Part shown: piece after piece, positions 1-7,194 of the stretch | Position numbering within the stretch: position 1 is the first letter of the stretch | How the letters are laid out: each line of letters starts with the position of its first letter | Virus record (IMG/VR): IMGVR_UViG_3300037200_000043 | Location: 1-41,239 of that record | Source: a virus | Length of the DNA stretch: 41,239 nt | Reading direction: 5' to 3' (one strand) | The notes under the pieces: generated by a model | Database searches by the model: none | The model's input: only the letters and a program-made list of their open reading frames with translations | What the model was told of the DNA's origin: nothing | Translations under genes and position numbers: made by a program

Positions 1-24
1 GCAGGAAGGTGGGTTGAAGCATGA
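1..24 (+). CDS. 3' end of a hypothetical gene (partial; full copy at 40229-40558)
   Basis: The first eight codons read in frame to TGA and are identical to the last codons of the 110-residue gene at 40229-40558. This is the tail of that gene seen a second time because the window ends overlap. It is not a separate locus. The next gene starts inside its stop region (ATGA overlap at 21-24). Confidence 0.8.
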   Translation, partial: AGRWVEA

Positions 25-122
25 GAAATCCATCAGACGGAGTAGGAATAGAAGTTGTACTAATTTTACTTCTACTATTTGCCTATTTTGCAGTAATGTT
101 AACATATTTTAATGCGTGGTGA
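21..122 (+). CDS. 33-residue membrane miniprotein (copy 1)
   Basis: ATG at 21 overlaps the preceding stop (ATGA) and the frame ends at TGA 120-122. The protein starts MRNPSDGVGIEVV and continues as one hydrophobic helix rich in Leu, Phe and Tyr. It is a single-span miniprotein of unknown function. Its N-terminus resembles that of the protein at 40229-40558 (MNNPSDGVEVV), so the two gene starts are duplicated. The second copy at 40555-40656 is identical. Confidence 0.55.
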   Translation: MRNPSDGVGIEVVLILLLLFAYFAVMLTYFNAW

Positions 123-136
123 TAGGATAAATAACC

Positions 137-181
137 ATGACTTATAAACCTACACAATATAGTAAGGGGGGCGTACGATGA
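137..181 (+). CDS. possible 14-residue leader peptide ORF
   Basis: ATG at 137 opens a frame that ends at TGA 179-181 and overlaps the next gene start by ATGA. There is no clear SD in front of it. It exists only in the junction variant at the left end; in the right-end variant the same stretch follows a different gene. It may be an assembly or variant product. Confidence 0.2.
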   Translation: MTYKPTQYSKGGVR

Positions 182-546
182 AATTAGTAGAAGCGGGTTA
201 CGGTATGAAAGGCATGGTATGTGCTAGCTGTTTTGAGCGACCTGAGAACTGTATAGGTTGCGAATGGCATAACTGTGCCATTTGTGGCGAGGAGCTATCA
301 GACAGCGAAGCCTACGAATATCGAGGTGCTATTGCTTGTGCAACTCATCATGACGAAATGATTGAAAAACGTGATTACCAACGCCAACAGATTATAGAGA
401 ATACCGATAAGCAAATAAGGTCGCAAGCTGATGGCGAGTGGATGAATGGCGGTTATAAGACTATGAAAACTGGTGCTGATGGCCGACCCATTACTAAAGT
501 CAGAGAACCACAGGCAATCAAAGACTACGAGGACGGCAAATTATGA
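178..546 (+). CDS. cysteine-rich zinc-binding hypothetical protein
   Basis: 122 residues. The N-terminal half carries CASC, CIGC and CAIC pairs followed by a CATHH cluster (about residues 15-60), an arrangement typical of a double zinc ribbon or LIM-like finger. The C-terminal half is polar and basic. The start is set by a strong purine tract (AAGGGGGG) seven bases upstream. It ends in an ATGA overlap with the next gene. Function unknown; such fingers in phage early regions often bind nucleic acid or a host protein, which is inference here. Confidence 0.75.
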   Translation: MKLVEAGYGMKGMVCASCFERPENCIGCEWHNCAICGEELSDSEAYEYRGAIACATHHDEMIEKRDYQRQQIIENTDKQIRSQADGEWMNGGYKTMKTGADGRPITKVREPQAIKDYEDGKL

Positions 547-884
547 CCCCTACCAATCCACCCCAATATAGTATAGACGAGATATTGCAGAAATATATGA
601 GTCAGTATGGTATGGCTCATAACACAGCTTTTAATAAAATAGACCCCCACCATCCTAAACACGGTATTGATGGAATGAAGAAAGTGTTCGCTCTCACGCC
701 CAAGATAGAACAAAAAGTATTAGCAGAAGCGGTACAAGCCATAAACCAACTAATATACACCCAAGTGTTAGAGCTGATACCTGAGAATGAGCCGTCATAC
801 GCTCACGATAGCACTAGAATAAATGGCATTTTAGATAGTATAAGAGCTAAGGCTAAAGCTAAATATATAGGAGATTCAGAATGA
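543..884 (+). CDS. hypothetical early protein, 113 residues
   Basis: Starts in the ATGA overlap with the preceding gene and is mostly alpha-helical and polar, with an Ala/Lys-rich C-terminus. I recognise no domain. The overlaps on both sides indicate translational coupling within the early operon. Confidence 0.7.
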   Translation: MTPTNPPQYSIDEILQKYMSQYGMAHNTAFNKIDPHHPKHGIDGMKKVFALTPKIEQKVLAEAVQAINQLIYTQVLELIPENEPSYAHDSTRINGILDSIRAKAKAKYIGDSE

Positions 885-1006
885 GTTTTTACATAGCTTT
901 TATCTTATGCTCTGCATTATATTGGTCTTTAGCGTGGCAAGTTAAACGATATATTATGTATAAAAAATATAACTGGCCGAAACCATTTTGGCTAAGGAGG
1001 AAGTGA
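881..1006 (+). CDS. 41-residue single-span membrane protein
   Basis: ATG at 881 is preceded by TAGGAG. The protein has one hydrophobic segment at about residues 3-20, then a basic tail (KRY, KKY, LRRK) expected to face the cytoplasm. Its last codons contain the AAGGAGGAAG that serves as SD for the next gene, whose ATG overlaps this TGA. Unknown function. Confidence 0.6.
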   Translation: MSFYIAFILCSALYWSLAWQVKRYIMYKKYNWPKPFWLRRK

Positions 1007-1260
1007 TGAGTAAATGGCTAGAGCGATTAAAATGTCAGCATTACTACATAGAGGATTGGCTAGTTCAGTTTTGGCCTGACCCTAAAATGCAATATCACTG
1101 TGTAGATTGTAATAAGAAAATCATTAAGCGACCTAGCAACCCACCCATAAACCCAGTTCGTCAGACTAACCAACAATACTATGACCATATGGTTGCTAGT
1201 GGAAATGCTCATCTTGTAATACGACCACAATTGGGAACGGAAGGAGACCCTAAACTATGA
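1006..1260 (+). CDS. small zinc-ribbon protein, 84 residues
   Basis: Start chosen at ATG 1006 because AAGGAGGAAG lies just upstream and the codon overlaps the previous TGA. The N-terminus has CQHYY, and about 20 residues later HCVDCNKK, giving a likely Cys2-His/Cys zinc site. The rest is Pro/Asn/Gln-rich. It resembles the family of short phage proteins with a Cys-His start and a CxxC ribbon; similar miniproteins lie at 7683 and 40083. Function unknown. Confidence 0.7.
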   Translation: MSKWLERLKCQHYYIEDWLVQFWPDPKMQYHCVDCNKKIIKRPSNPPINPVRQTNQQYYDHMVASGNAHLVIRPQLGTEGDPKL

Positions 1261-2072
1261 AACACTTAGATAATAACCATGACTCAGAATTAGACGAGAT
1301 ACTCAACAGGTTTGAAAGTAAGACTGTATCTGACGTTAGGGACGCTCTGAGAGGTAGGCCAGGAGCTAGAACCTTTGGCGTTGATGACAATCCTAAAGGT
1401 GAAGCCCGTGAAGCTCTCAAGCGCTCTATTGCGGTGTGGGAGGAAGAAGCGATAAGGGGCGCATTAGACAAGCAAAGTGAAACTGCCTCAGTAGGTGGCA
1501 ACCAAGTCGATAAGTACAGTGTGGCTCTTGAAGCATTCGGGAAATTAGAGCACCACGAAATAACTTGGCTACTGCGAGAGTTACTGCTTCAAGAGAAACT
1601 AGACATTCCACGCTTAATAACGTTGCATGCAGAGTATCTGCAAGACTTTAAGCATAAAGCCCAAAACGACATACGCAAATTAGCTGAGGCTGGGTTAACA
1701 CTCGGAGAGCAGAAGATTAAAAGCATTAACTACAGGGGAACTGGCGAAAGGAAAAGCAAAACACAGTTATATTACGCACTCGCCAACACGCTACTTACGG
1801 CTGGCTACAGAGGGACTAAGTTCAATGATGAGCTTCGCAAGTATGTCGATATGTCTATTGTTGATAAGGATTGGTACGACGACTTCTGGAGGCTAGAAAC
1901 GGTTACCGACTTGCAGTTGAAAGACCCCGAAGCTGACACAACGGGTATCGACTTGCAGTTGAAAGACTCAGATAAACACACTGAGGTTAACTCTAAGGCG
2001 CAATCTAAGGCTACCCTATCCAGTGAAGTGGGCGGGAATGGCGGATTGGAGAAACCTCATGGCAAAGTCTAA
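1257..2072 (+). CDS. hypothetical protein, 271 residues
   Basis: Starts in an ATGA overlap after the SD GGAGACC. The protein is helical and acidic, with an Arg/Gly segment at about residues 25-45 and a possible DNA-binding basic patch near residues 160-172 (RGTGERKSK). Near the C-terminus the peptide DLQLKD occurs twice, 14 residues apart, encoded by a 19-base exact direct repeat (1907-1925 and 1949-1967). As the largest unassigned early protein before the recombination genes, it could be a replication or partner protein, but no motif shows this. Confidence 0.7.
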   Translation: MKHLDNNHDSELDEILNRFESKTVSDVRDALRGRPGARTFGVDDNPKGEAREALKRSIAVWEEEAIRGALDKQSETASVGGNQVDKYSVALEAFGKLEHHEITWLLRELLLQEKLDIPRLITLHAEYLQDFKHKAQNDIRKLAEAGLTLGEQKIKSINYRGTGERKSKTQLYYALANTLLTAGYRGTKFNDELRKYVDMSIVDKDWYDDFWRLETVTDLQLKDPEADTTGIDLQLKDSDKHTEVNSKAQSKATLSSEVGGNGGLEKPHGKV

Positions 2073-2406
2073 GCCAGTGGCAACCAAGTCGTTAACCGAA
2101 GATGTGGTTTCTAAGAGAGTTTGCGACCTCGGAGCTTTCATAAACTATCTTGAAAAGACTACACCTGAGAGCTGGGCGGTGGATGCCTTTATAGGCTGTT
2201 GCACAACTGGAAACAGGCACGAAGTATGTAGTCATGTAAAGGCTTATATCCGCCGTCAACAACTCGCTCTCATTTCACGGTTGGAAGAGAAAGCAATAGA
2301 GGGCTATCCGATACTAAAGTCTACTGGTAAGTTTAGAGCCATCCCTATTAGTGCCCTCACCGCCATACGCCAGGAGTTGGAGGGAATGGAAGATCTTGAC
2401 AGCTAG
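2059..2406 (+). CDS. hypothetical protein, 115 residues
   Basis: ATG at 2059 is preferred over an upstream in-frame ATG at 2023 because GGAG lies eight bases before it and the overlap with the previous gene is then only 14 bases. The protein begins MAKSKPVATKS and is basic at the N-terminus. It has CGG-like residues GCCTTGNRHEVC in the middle and a helical remainder. The stop codon overlaps the -35 box of the next promoter (2396-2401). Unknown function. Confidence 0.65.
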   Translation: MAKSKPVATKSLTEDVVSKRVCDLGAFINYLEKTTPESWAVDAFIGCCTTGNRHEVCSHVKAYIRRQQLALISRLEEKAIEGYPILKSTGKFRAIPISALTAIRQELEGMEDLDS

Positions 2407-2424
2407 AATACACTAGCGTAAACT
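2396..2424 (+). promoter_or_regulatory. early sigma70-type promoter with palindromic spacer
   Basis: TTGACA at 2396, 17-base spacer, then TAAACT at 2419. The spacer holds the inverted repeat GCTAG-N6-CTAGC (2402-2417), which is well placed for a repressor. The element matches the promoter at 39645 over TTGACAGCTA and the following TACAC, and both drive a leader with AATCAAGGAGCTAA before ATG. The transcript would begin near 2431 and serve the recombination block. Confidence 0.55.
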
Positions 2425-2452
2425 TAGAAGGTAAACTAATCAAGGAGCTAAA

Positions 2453-2875
2453 ATGAAAGATTTAAAAACCGTAATCGAAAGTGAAGTACTTGACCTATTC
2501 GCAACTGAGCAAACTATGCGAGAGGTAGAAAGTGAGTTACAGACTAACCCAACATTCCTAAAGTTCTTAGAACTACAAAAAGCTGTGAATGATAAAGCTG
2601 CTGAAGTGTGGAAGGCAGTCGGCAATCAAATGATAGATGCCTACAAAGCCGGTAAGGTAGATAAGACCCTCAAGTTTGACTTCGGTACTCTTACAGTTAA
2701 AGATATAAACGAACTGGATATAGATGAAAATCTTTTACCTCGTAATTACTTTAAGAGAGTGCCCCATACTACCAAAATCCGTAACGACTATGCCTTAGAG
2801 GGCAAGTTACCGAAGGGCGTAACCGTTACTAAGAAATACCAGTTTAGTAAGAGTCTTAAGAAAGTGGGGGAGTAA
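2453..2875 (+). CDS. Gp157-like / recombination-associated protein
   Basis: 140 residues, SD CAAGGAGC. The first 70 residues are predicted helical or coiled. The second half has the pattern LPRNYFKRV...K.IRNDYALEGKLPKGVTV, which resembles the C-terminal part of siphovirus Gp157-type proteins (LP..Y.......K..I...LK.G..IPG..L). Those genes commonly sit upstream of single-strand annealing proteins, as this one does (YopX and RecT follow). Family assignment is by motif memory only; a host-nuclease inhibitor or other recombination accessory role is equally possible. Confidence 0.55.
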   Translation: MKDLKTVIESEVLDLFATEQTMREVESELQTNPTFLKFLELQKAVNDKAAEVWKAVGNQMIDAYKAGKVDKTLKFDFGTLTVKDINELDIDENLLPRNYFKRVPHTTKIRNDYALEGKLPKGVTVTKKYQFSKSLKKVGE

Positions 2876-3420
2876 TGCGAGAAATTAAGTTTAGAGCATG
2901 GGATAAGACGCTAGATGCCTGGATTAAGAGTTTTATGTTAGGTGGAAATGGTAATTTTGCCGCTTTAGGAATAGATAATCCATCCCAGCACACAGACATA
3001 AAAGACATAATTGTCATGCAGTACACTGGTCTCAAGGATAAGAATGGCAAAGAGGTTTATGAAGGGGATATTGTCGGATATGAAGAATACAGCGATATGG
3101 TTAGCGTTCTTAAGAAGCAATTTACGGAGCAGGAGGCCAAAGAAGAGTATAAGACTGTAGGGGATGATGACGATGAGGCTTTTGATAAATGGAACGATAA
3201 GTTTTATGAAGAAGTTCCCCTAAAAGCAGTTGTCTATATTGACTACGATGCCGACAGGGCCTGTTATGCGGGACGCACTAGGGTAATAAATGACAGGGGG
3301 GGATTCTGGGATCAGGATGAATGGGATGACAACAGCTATTACGACTTAGATGGTGACTCTTTAGATGTCATTGGCAATATTTACGAGAACCCTGAACTAA
3401 TTAAGAAAGTGAGCGAATAA
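2875..3420 (+). CDS. YopX family protein
   Basis: 181 residues. The N-terminus MREIKFRAWD, the central MQYTGLKDKNGKEVYEGDIV and the C-terminal IGNIYENPEL are the hallmarks of the YopX family found in many phages. An acidic, probably flexible insert (DDDDEAFDKWNDK) lies between the conserved halves and makes it somewhat longer than usual. Its molecular role is not established. It is linked by TAATG overlaps to the genes on both sides and so is co-translated with recT. Confidence 0.85.
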   Translation: MREIKFRAWDKTLDAWIKSFMLGGNGNFAALGIDNPSQHTDIKDIIVMQYTGLKDKNGKEVYEGDIVGYEEYSDMVSVLKKQFTEQEAKEEYKTVGDDDDEAFDKWNDKFYEEVPLKAVVYIDYDADRACYAGRTRVINDRGGFWDQDEWDDNSYYDLDGDSLDVIGNIYENPELIKKVSE

Positions 3421-4502
3421 TGGATAATCAAGTTAGTACAGAGAACAACCTAGCCAAGACAACAAGCATGGTTGCCCGTGTTACTACCACTGAAATGGCT
3501 AGAAGCTTAGTATTGCAGTATGCTCAAACCCTAGTAGGTAGCCAAAGAGCTAAAGAGTTCATAACCCAAATGGGCTTTTTAATGCGAACTAACTCTAAAA
3601 TAGCCCGCTGTACTCCTGAAAGTATCTTTACGGCTATGATGCAATGTATCCGTCTTGACCTTTTACCAAATACTCCTGAACAGTATGCCGCGCTTATCCC
3701 CTACGGTAGCGAGTTACAGTTCCAACTTATGTATCCTGGCGGAATAGAACTTGCCTACCGATCGGGTGTTGTTAGTACTATCAAAGCTGACGTCGTGTTC
3801 CCAGAAGACGAGTTTGACTACGATGACGCCATAAACTACATTCATCACAAAAAAAGCCTTACAATCGATCGTACGAAAGCCAATAATATAATTGCTGCCT
3901 ATGCTGTCGGTAAACTTTCCAATGGCGAAGTCATGTTTGAAGTAATGTCTCCTAGCGAGATACAGAAGATTAAAGACAAAGCCGTCAAAGCTAAAAGTGC
4001 TGATAGTCCTTGGGCACAATGGGAAGAGCGCATGATACGCAAGTCACCACTCAAGAGGTTGTTTAATGTACTACCCAGCAGCACTAAAGACAATCGGTTC
4101 AAGGAAGCTGCTCACTGGGACTCACTGACCGAAGCCGGTAAGAAAGTTAAGGCTGACCCGTCAACTGGACAGATTATTGAGTATGATGCCCTAGAATCCG
4201 AGAAAGCCACTGAAGAGGAAAAGGACGAGATTGTTAAGGCTAATACTGTAACCGATACTACTGTGCCTATTATACTTCCTATGAGTTATGATAAGAACCA
4301 CACTAAAGAAGAATCTGATAGTATTGACCTAGTCAAACAAATCTTCCCAGAAGCCAAAGACGTTACACCCAAAGAAACCGTAAGAGAAAAAGCTGAACGT
4401 CTATACATGGGTAAGGGTAAAAACCAACAACTTATTGACTCTAAAGAAGACAAGGCAGAAGACCAGGAATTGTTAGAGGGATTGAGGGGCGAAGATGGGT
4501 AA
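3420..4502 (+). CDS. recT: RecT-family single-strand annealing protein
   Basis: 360 residues. The core at about 40-230 has RecT features: a region around MQCIRLDLLPNTPEQYAALIPYG, then QFQLMYPGGIELAYRSG, and a conserved tail of the fold at WAQWEERMIRKSPLKRLFNVLP. It anneals complementary single strands during phage recombination and concatemer formation, in the cytoplasm, with a partner 5'-3' exonuclease (here the YqaJ-type gene at 5049). The C-terminal 120 residues are acidic and low-complexity, probably a flexible tail. The ATG overlaps the YopX stop. Confidence 0.88.
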   Translation: MDNQVSTENNLAKTTSMVARVTTTEMARSLVLQYAQTLVGSQRAKEFITQMGFLMRTNSKIARCTPESIFTAMMQCIRLDLLPNTPEQYAALIPYGSELQFQLMYPGGIELAYRSGVVSTIKADVVFPEDEFDYDDAINYIHHKKSLTIDRTKANNIIAAYAVGKLSNGEVMFEVMSPSEIQKIKDKAVKAKSADSPWAQWEERMIRKSPLKRLFNVLPSSTKDNRFKEAAHWDSLTEAGKKVKADPSTGQIIEYDALESEKATEEEKDEIVKANTVTDTTVPIILPMSYDKNHTKEESDSIDLVKQIFPEAKDVTPKETVREKAERLYMGKGKNQQLIDSKEDKAEDQELLEGLRGEDG

Positions 4503-5052
4503 AGTTTGCTCTATAGATCAGTGCAATAATCTTTTAGAATGCAAGGGTTTATGTAATAAACACTATAAAAGATTAAGAAAATACGGAGATGCAAAATACC
4601 CCGTTAAACAACACGTTATTCATGGTCAAACCAGAACACCGGAATATAGAGCTTGGGCACACATGCGAGACCGTTGCTACAGAGTCTCTGACAAGAACTA
4701 CGATAACTACGGAAGAAGAGGGATTAAAGTCTGTGATAGGTGGATGTATAGCTTCAATAACTTCTATGCGGATATGGGAGATAAGCCGAGCAAAGAATAT
4801 TCTATTGACCGCATAGACAATGACGGTGATTATACCCCTGAAAACTGTAAATGGTCTTCTAGATCAGAACAAGCTAGGAACCGAAGATCTAGGAAGAGTG
4901 AGCTTGGATATACGGGGATAAGTTTACACAGTGCCAACAGATACAGGGTAATGATAGGAATAAACAACAAACAAATTAGGATTGGAGATTTTATCACACT
5001 AGAAGAAGCACAACTAGCTAGACAAAAAGCCGAACTAAGGTACTGGACATGA
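4495..5052 (+). CDS. HNH homing endonuclease with AP2-like C-terminal domain
   Basis: 185 residues. An N-terminal cysteine cluster (CSIDQCNN...CKGLCNKHY) is followed by an HNH core with YSIDRIDNDGDYTPENCKW and SRSEQARNRR (about residues 100-133), then an AP2-like DNA-binding domain (GYTGISL..ANRYRV......RIGDFITLEEAQLA). It should cut and spread by homing. It sits between recT and its exonuclease partner and is tied to both by overlaps (8 bases and ATGA), so the inserted gene has kept the operon's translational coupling. Confidence 0.85.
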   Translation: MGKVCSIDQCNNLLECKGLCNKHYKRLRKYGDAKYPVKQHVIHGQTRTPEYRAWAHMRDRCYRVSDKNYDNYGRRGIKVCDRWMYSFNNFYADMGDKPSKEYSIDRIDNDGDYTPENCKWSSRSEQARNRRSRKSELGYTGISLHSANRYRVMIGINNKQIRIGDFITLEEAQLARQKAELRYWT

Positions 5053-5597
5053 TTACTTTGCACGACTGCATACAGGGATCCGAGAAGTGGGCTTCATTGC
5101 GAGAGAATCTCTACACCGGCTCTAATGCGGATAAGCTTCTAAAGTTCGGCAAGATAGATTATGCACTTAGCCACCTTAATTCATTTCGTGGAAATAGATG
5201 GACTGAGAGAGGACACTTACTAGAGCCAGAAGCTATCGAACTATACGAAAAGATCACAGGCATAGATGTTCTAACTACAGGTTTAGTAACTAATGATAAG
5301 TACCCAGATGCCGCTTATTCTCCCGATGGACTTTTACCAGATACACTTATAGAAGTAAAATGCTTCGATGAGCCTAACCACATGGAACTGATTAACGCTA
5401 AACCTGACGAACTACCACTCAAGATACTAGCTCAGATATACTTCGGTATGGTTGTTTGTGAACTAAACAAGGGTAAGCTGATAGCCTATAATCCTAAGAT
5501 GAAAGAGGTAAAAGACAGGCTCAAGATTATAGAGATTAAGCCAAAGCGAGCGATAACCAGTAATTTTAAAAGAATAATGTTAGGAGGACGAACATGA
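5049..5597 (+). CDS. YqaJ-like phage exonuclease (PD-(D/E)XK)
   Basis: 182 residues. The N-terminal QGSEKWASLREN...TGSNADKLL is the usual YqaJ/lambda-exonuclease opening. The catalytic pattern YSPDGLL followed by IEVKC (about residues 93-108) supplies the metal-binding Asp, Glu and Lys, and LAQIYFGM matches the conserved Gln helix. It should resect double-strand ends 5'-3' to give substrate for RecT. Somewhat short, as the C-terminal region of larger members is missing. ATGA overlaps occur at both ends. Confidence 0.85.
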   Translation: MITLHDCIQGSEKWASLRENLYTGSNADKLLKFGKIDYALSHLNSFRGNRWTERGHLLEPEAIELYEKITGIDVLTTGLVTNDKYPDAAYSPDGLLPDTLIEVKCFDEPNHMELINAKPDELPLKILAQIYFGMVVCELNKGKLIAYNPKMKEVKDRLKIIEIKPKRAITSNFKRIMLGGRT

Positions 5598-6484
5598 ATA
5601 AGAAAAAAGTTAAACTGCAAATAACTAGTTGGTTAAACGGCTCAGTGCTATTCGAATATGAGTGTATTGATAATACTATTGCCAAAACAGTAACAGAGGC
5701 TGTAGCAGGCTCTGCCAACCTACGCTATGCCGACCTAGGCTCTGCCAACCTAGGCTCTGCCAACCTAGGCTCTGCCAACCTACGCTCTGCCAACCTAGGC
5801 TCTGCCAACCTAGGCTCTGCCAACCTACGCTATGCCAACCTACGATATGAAAACCTTGGCTCTGCCAACCTACGCTATGCCAACCTACGCTATGCCAACC
5901 TACGCTATGCCTACCTAGGCTCTGCCAACCTAGGCTCTGCCAACCTACGCTCTGCCAACCTACGCTATGCCGACCTAGGCTCTGCCAACCTAGGCTCTGC
6001 CAACCTACGCTATGCCGACCTAGGCTCTGCCAACCTACGCTCTGCCGACCTAGGCTCTGCCAACCTAGGCTCTGCCAACCTAGGCTATGCCGACCTAGGC
6101 TCTGCCAACCTACGCTATGCCGACCTAGGCTCTGCCAACCTACGCTATGCCAAGAACGCTAAACTGGCTATAGCTATGACCCGCATATTGCCGGAAGGCG
6201 ATATCATAGGCTGGAAGAAATGCAGAGACAATATAATTGTTAAACTTCTGATTCCAGCCAAAGCTAAACGCTCTCATGCTTTTGGTCGCAAATGTCGCGC
6301 CGAGTACGCCGAAGTGCTGCAAGTATATAAAGCTAAGGAAGCTATTAGTATTTATGATGCAAGTGTCGTTTACCGTAAGGGTGAAACGGTAAAGCCAAGT
6401 ATATGGGATGATGATTTTACAAATGAATGTTCAGGCGGAATACACTTTTACATAACCAAAGAGGAGTCCATCAATCATGAGTAG
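5594..6484 (+). CDS. pentapeptide-repeat protein with conserved C-terminal domain (DUF5758-like)
   Basis: 296 residues, SD AGGAGG. A short N-terminal strand domain (SWLNGSVLFEYECI) leads into about 29 five-residue repeats (A[ND]L[GR][SY], residues 39-186), which form a right-handed square beta-helix in known members. The C-terminal 110 residues (ILPEGDIIGWKKC, AKRSHAFGRKCRAEYAEV, GGIHFYITKEE) match the domain that often follows phage pentapeptide repeats. Some pentapeptide proteins mimic DNA and act on gyrase, but nothing here shows that target. The repeat DNA is almost uniform. Confidence 0.85.
   Translation: MNKKKVKLQITSWLNGSVLFEYECIDNTIAKTVTEAVAGSANLRYADLGSANLGSANLGSANLRSANLGSANLGSANLRYANLRYENLGSANLRYANLRYANLRYAYLGSANLGSANLRSANLRYADLGSANLGSANLRYADLGSANLRSADLGSANLGSANLGYADLGSANLRYADLGSANLRYAKNAKLAIAMTRILPEGDIIGWKKCRDNIIVKLLIPAKAKRSHAFGRKCRAEYAEVLQVYKAKEAISIYDASVVYRKGETVKPSIWDDDFTNECSGGIHFYITKEESINHE
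5708..6151 (+). repeat. 15-bp coding tandem repeat array in the pentapeptide gene
   Basis: About 29 units of 15 bases, built from one pattern: [GC]GC T[AC]T GCC [AG]AC CTA. Nearly all differences lie at three single positions (Gly/Arg, Tyr/Ser, Asn/Asp), with a few exceptions such as one GAAAACCTT unit and one Tyr unit. Synonymous sites are almost invariant, which points to recent slippage or gene conversion. Confidence 0.95.
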
Positions 6485-6563
6485 TCTAATATTTGAATAT
6501 ATCTATATACCAACAACAGAGGAAGTCATAAAGCATATACAGGAATGTGAGGGCCGTGTATGA
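6477..6563 (+). CDS. 28-residue protein, probably a truncated paralogue of the gene at 7014
   Basis: ATG at 6477 follows GAGGAG and the frame ends at TGA 6561-6563, overlapping the HNH start by ATGA. The sequence MSSLIFEYIYIPTTEEVIKH resembles the start of the protein at 7014 (MSELLFKYEHLPNIEAVHQA), and both reach a CEG motif. This copy stops directly after CEG, where the HNH gene begins, which suggests truncation by insertion of the endonuclease gene. Confidence 0.5.
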   Translation: MSSLIFEYIYIPTTEEVIKHIQECEGRV

Positions 6564-7033
6564 AAGAGATTAAACTCAGTCAGGGCAAAGTTGCACTTGT
6601 CGATGATGAGGATTTTGAATTACTAAATAAACTTAAGTGGTGCTATGGCTCACGGGGTTACGCCGTCAAGACTACGCATTATCGAGATAGCACCAACAAA
6701 CGCCATACTAGTATGTTGTGGATGCACAGAGTAGTGGCTACAACTCCTGCCGGAATGTTTACCGACCATATAAACGGTGATAAGTTGGATAACCGCCGAG
6801 AAAACCTCAGAATAGTCACGCAGGAGCAAAACGCTTGGAATACGAAAACGCCAAGACACAATACTACCGGTATTAAGGGCATCTACTGGAGAGCTAATAG
6901 ATGGGAAGCGGCTATCAGTAAAGATAGTAAGAAAGTTCATCTTGGTCGTTTTGCAAGTCGTTATGATGCAGAAAAAGCCTATGAAAATGCTGCTTTAAAA
7001 TTAAGGGGGAAATATGTCAGAACTATTATTTAA
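6560..7033 (+). CDS. HNH-AP2 homing endonuclease
   Basis: 157 residues. The N-terminus (MKEIKLSQGKVALVDDEDFELL..KW) and the HNH core with MHRVV, DHINGDKLDNRRENLR and QN are classic for phage HNH genes. The C-terminal half (TTGIKGIYWRANRWEAAI...HLGRFASRYDAEKAYENAA) is an AP2-type DNA-binding domain. It overlaps the next gene by 20 bases, so a later gene start is embedded in its last codons. Expected to be a selfish homing gene. Confidence 0.9.
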   Translation: MKEIKLSQGKVALVDDEDFELLNKLKWCYGSRGYAVKTTHYRDSTNKRHTSMLWMHRVVATTPAGMFTDHINGDKLDNRRENLRIVTQEQNAWNTKTPRHNTTGIKGIYWRANRWEAAISKDSKKVHLGRFASRYDAEKAYENAALKLRGKYVRTII

Positions 7034-7193
7034 GTATGAGCACCTGCCTAATATCGAGGCAGTCCATCAGGCAATAATGAAATGTGAAGGAATCCACTCA
7101 CAACAGATTGCATTTAGTTCGTTTCACGATGCACTGACACAGATATGTTTCGGTTGCAAAGTTATTCGTAGTTCTATAATTAAAGGAGAATAA
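7014..7193 (+). CDS. small hypothetical protein, 59 residues
   Basis: ATG at 7014 is preceded by AAGGGGGAAAT. The N-terminal half is the paralogue of the 28-residue protein at 6477. The C-terminal half has a TQICFGCKV segment with CxxC. Its start lies inside the 3' end of the HNH gene, as if a complete copy had been kept after the endonuclease inserted. Unknown function. Confidence 0.55.
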   Translation: MSELLFKYEHLPNIEAVHQAIMKCEGIHSQQIAFSSFHDALTQICFGCKVIRSSIIKGE

Positions 7194-7194
7194 T

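Larger units (their letters stand above)
1..127 (+). repeat. 127-bp exact direct repeat, copy 1 (copy 2 at 40535-40661)
   Basis: Bases 1-127 are identical to 40535-40661 and diverge at the next base (T at 128, A at 40662). The repeat holds the end of one small gene and all of the next. An exact length of 127 equals a common de Bruijn assembly k-mer, so it most likely marks a branch point in the assembly of a circular genome, not a biological terminal repeat. Confidence 0.9.

Noticed and set aside
1-127. Biological direct terminal repeat of the phage
   Set aside because: The second copy ends 578 bases before the window end and then continues into different genes, and its exact length equals a usual assembly k-mer.
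5708-6151. CRISPR-like regular repeats
   Set aside because: The units are 15 bases with no spacers, in frame throughout, and encode a standard pentapeptide-repeat domain.
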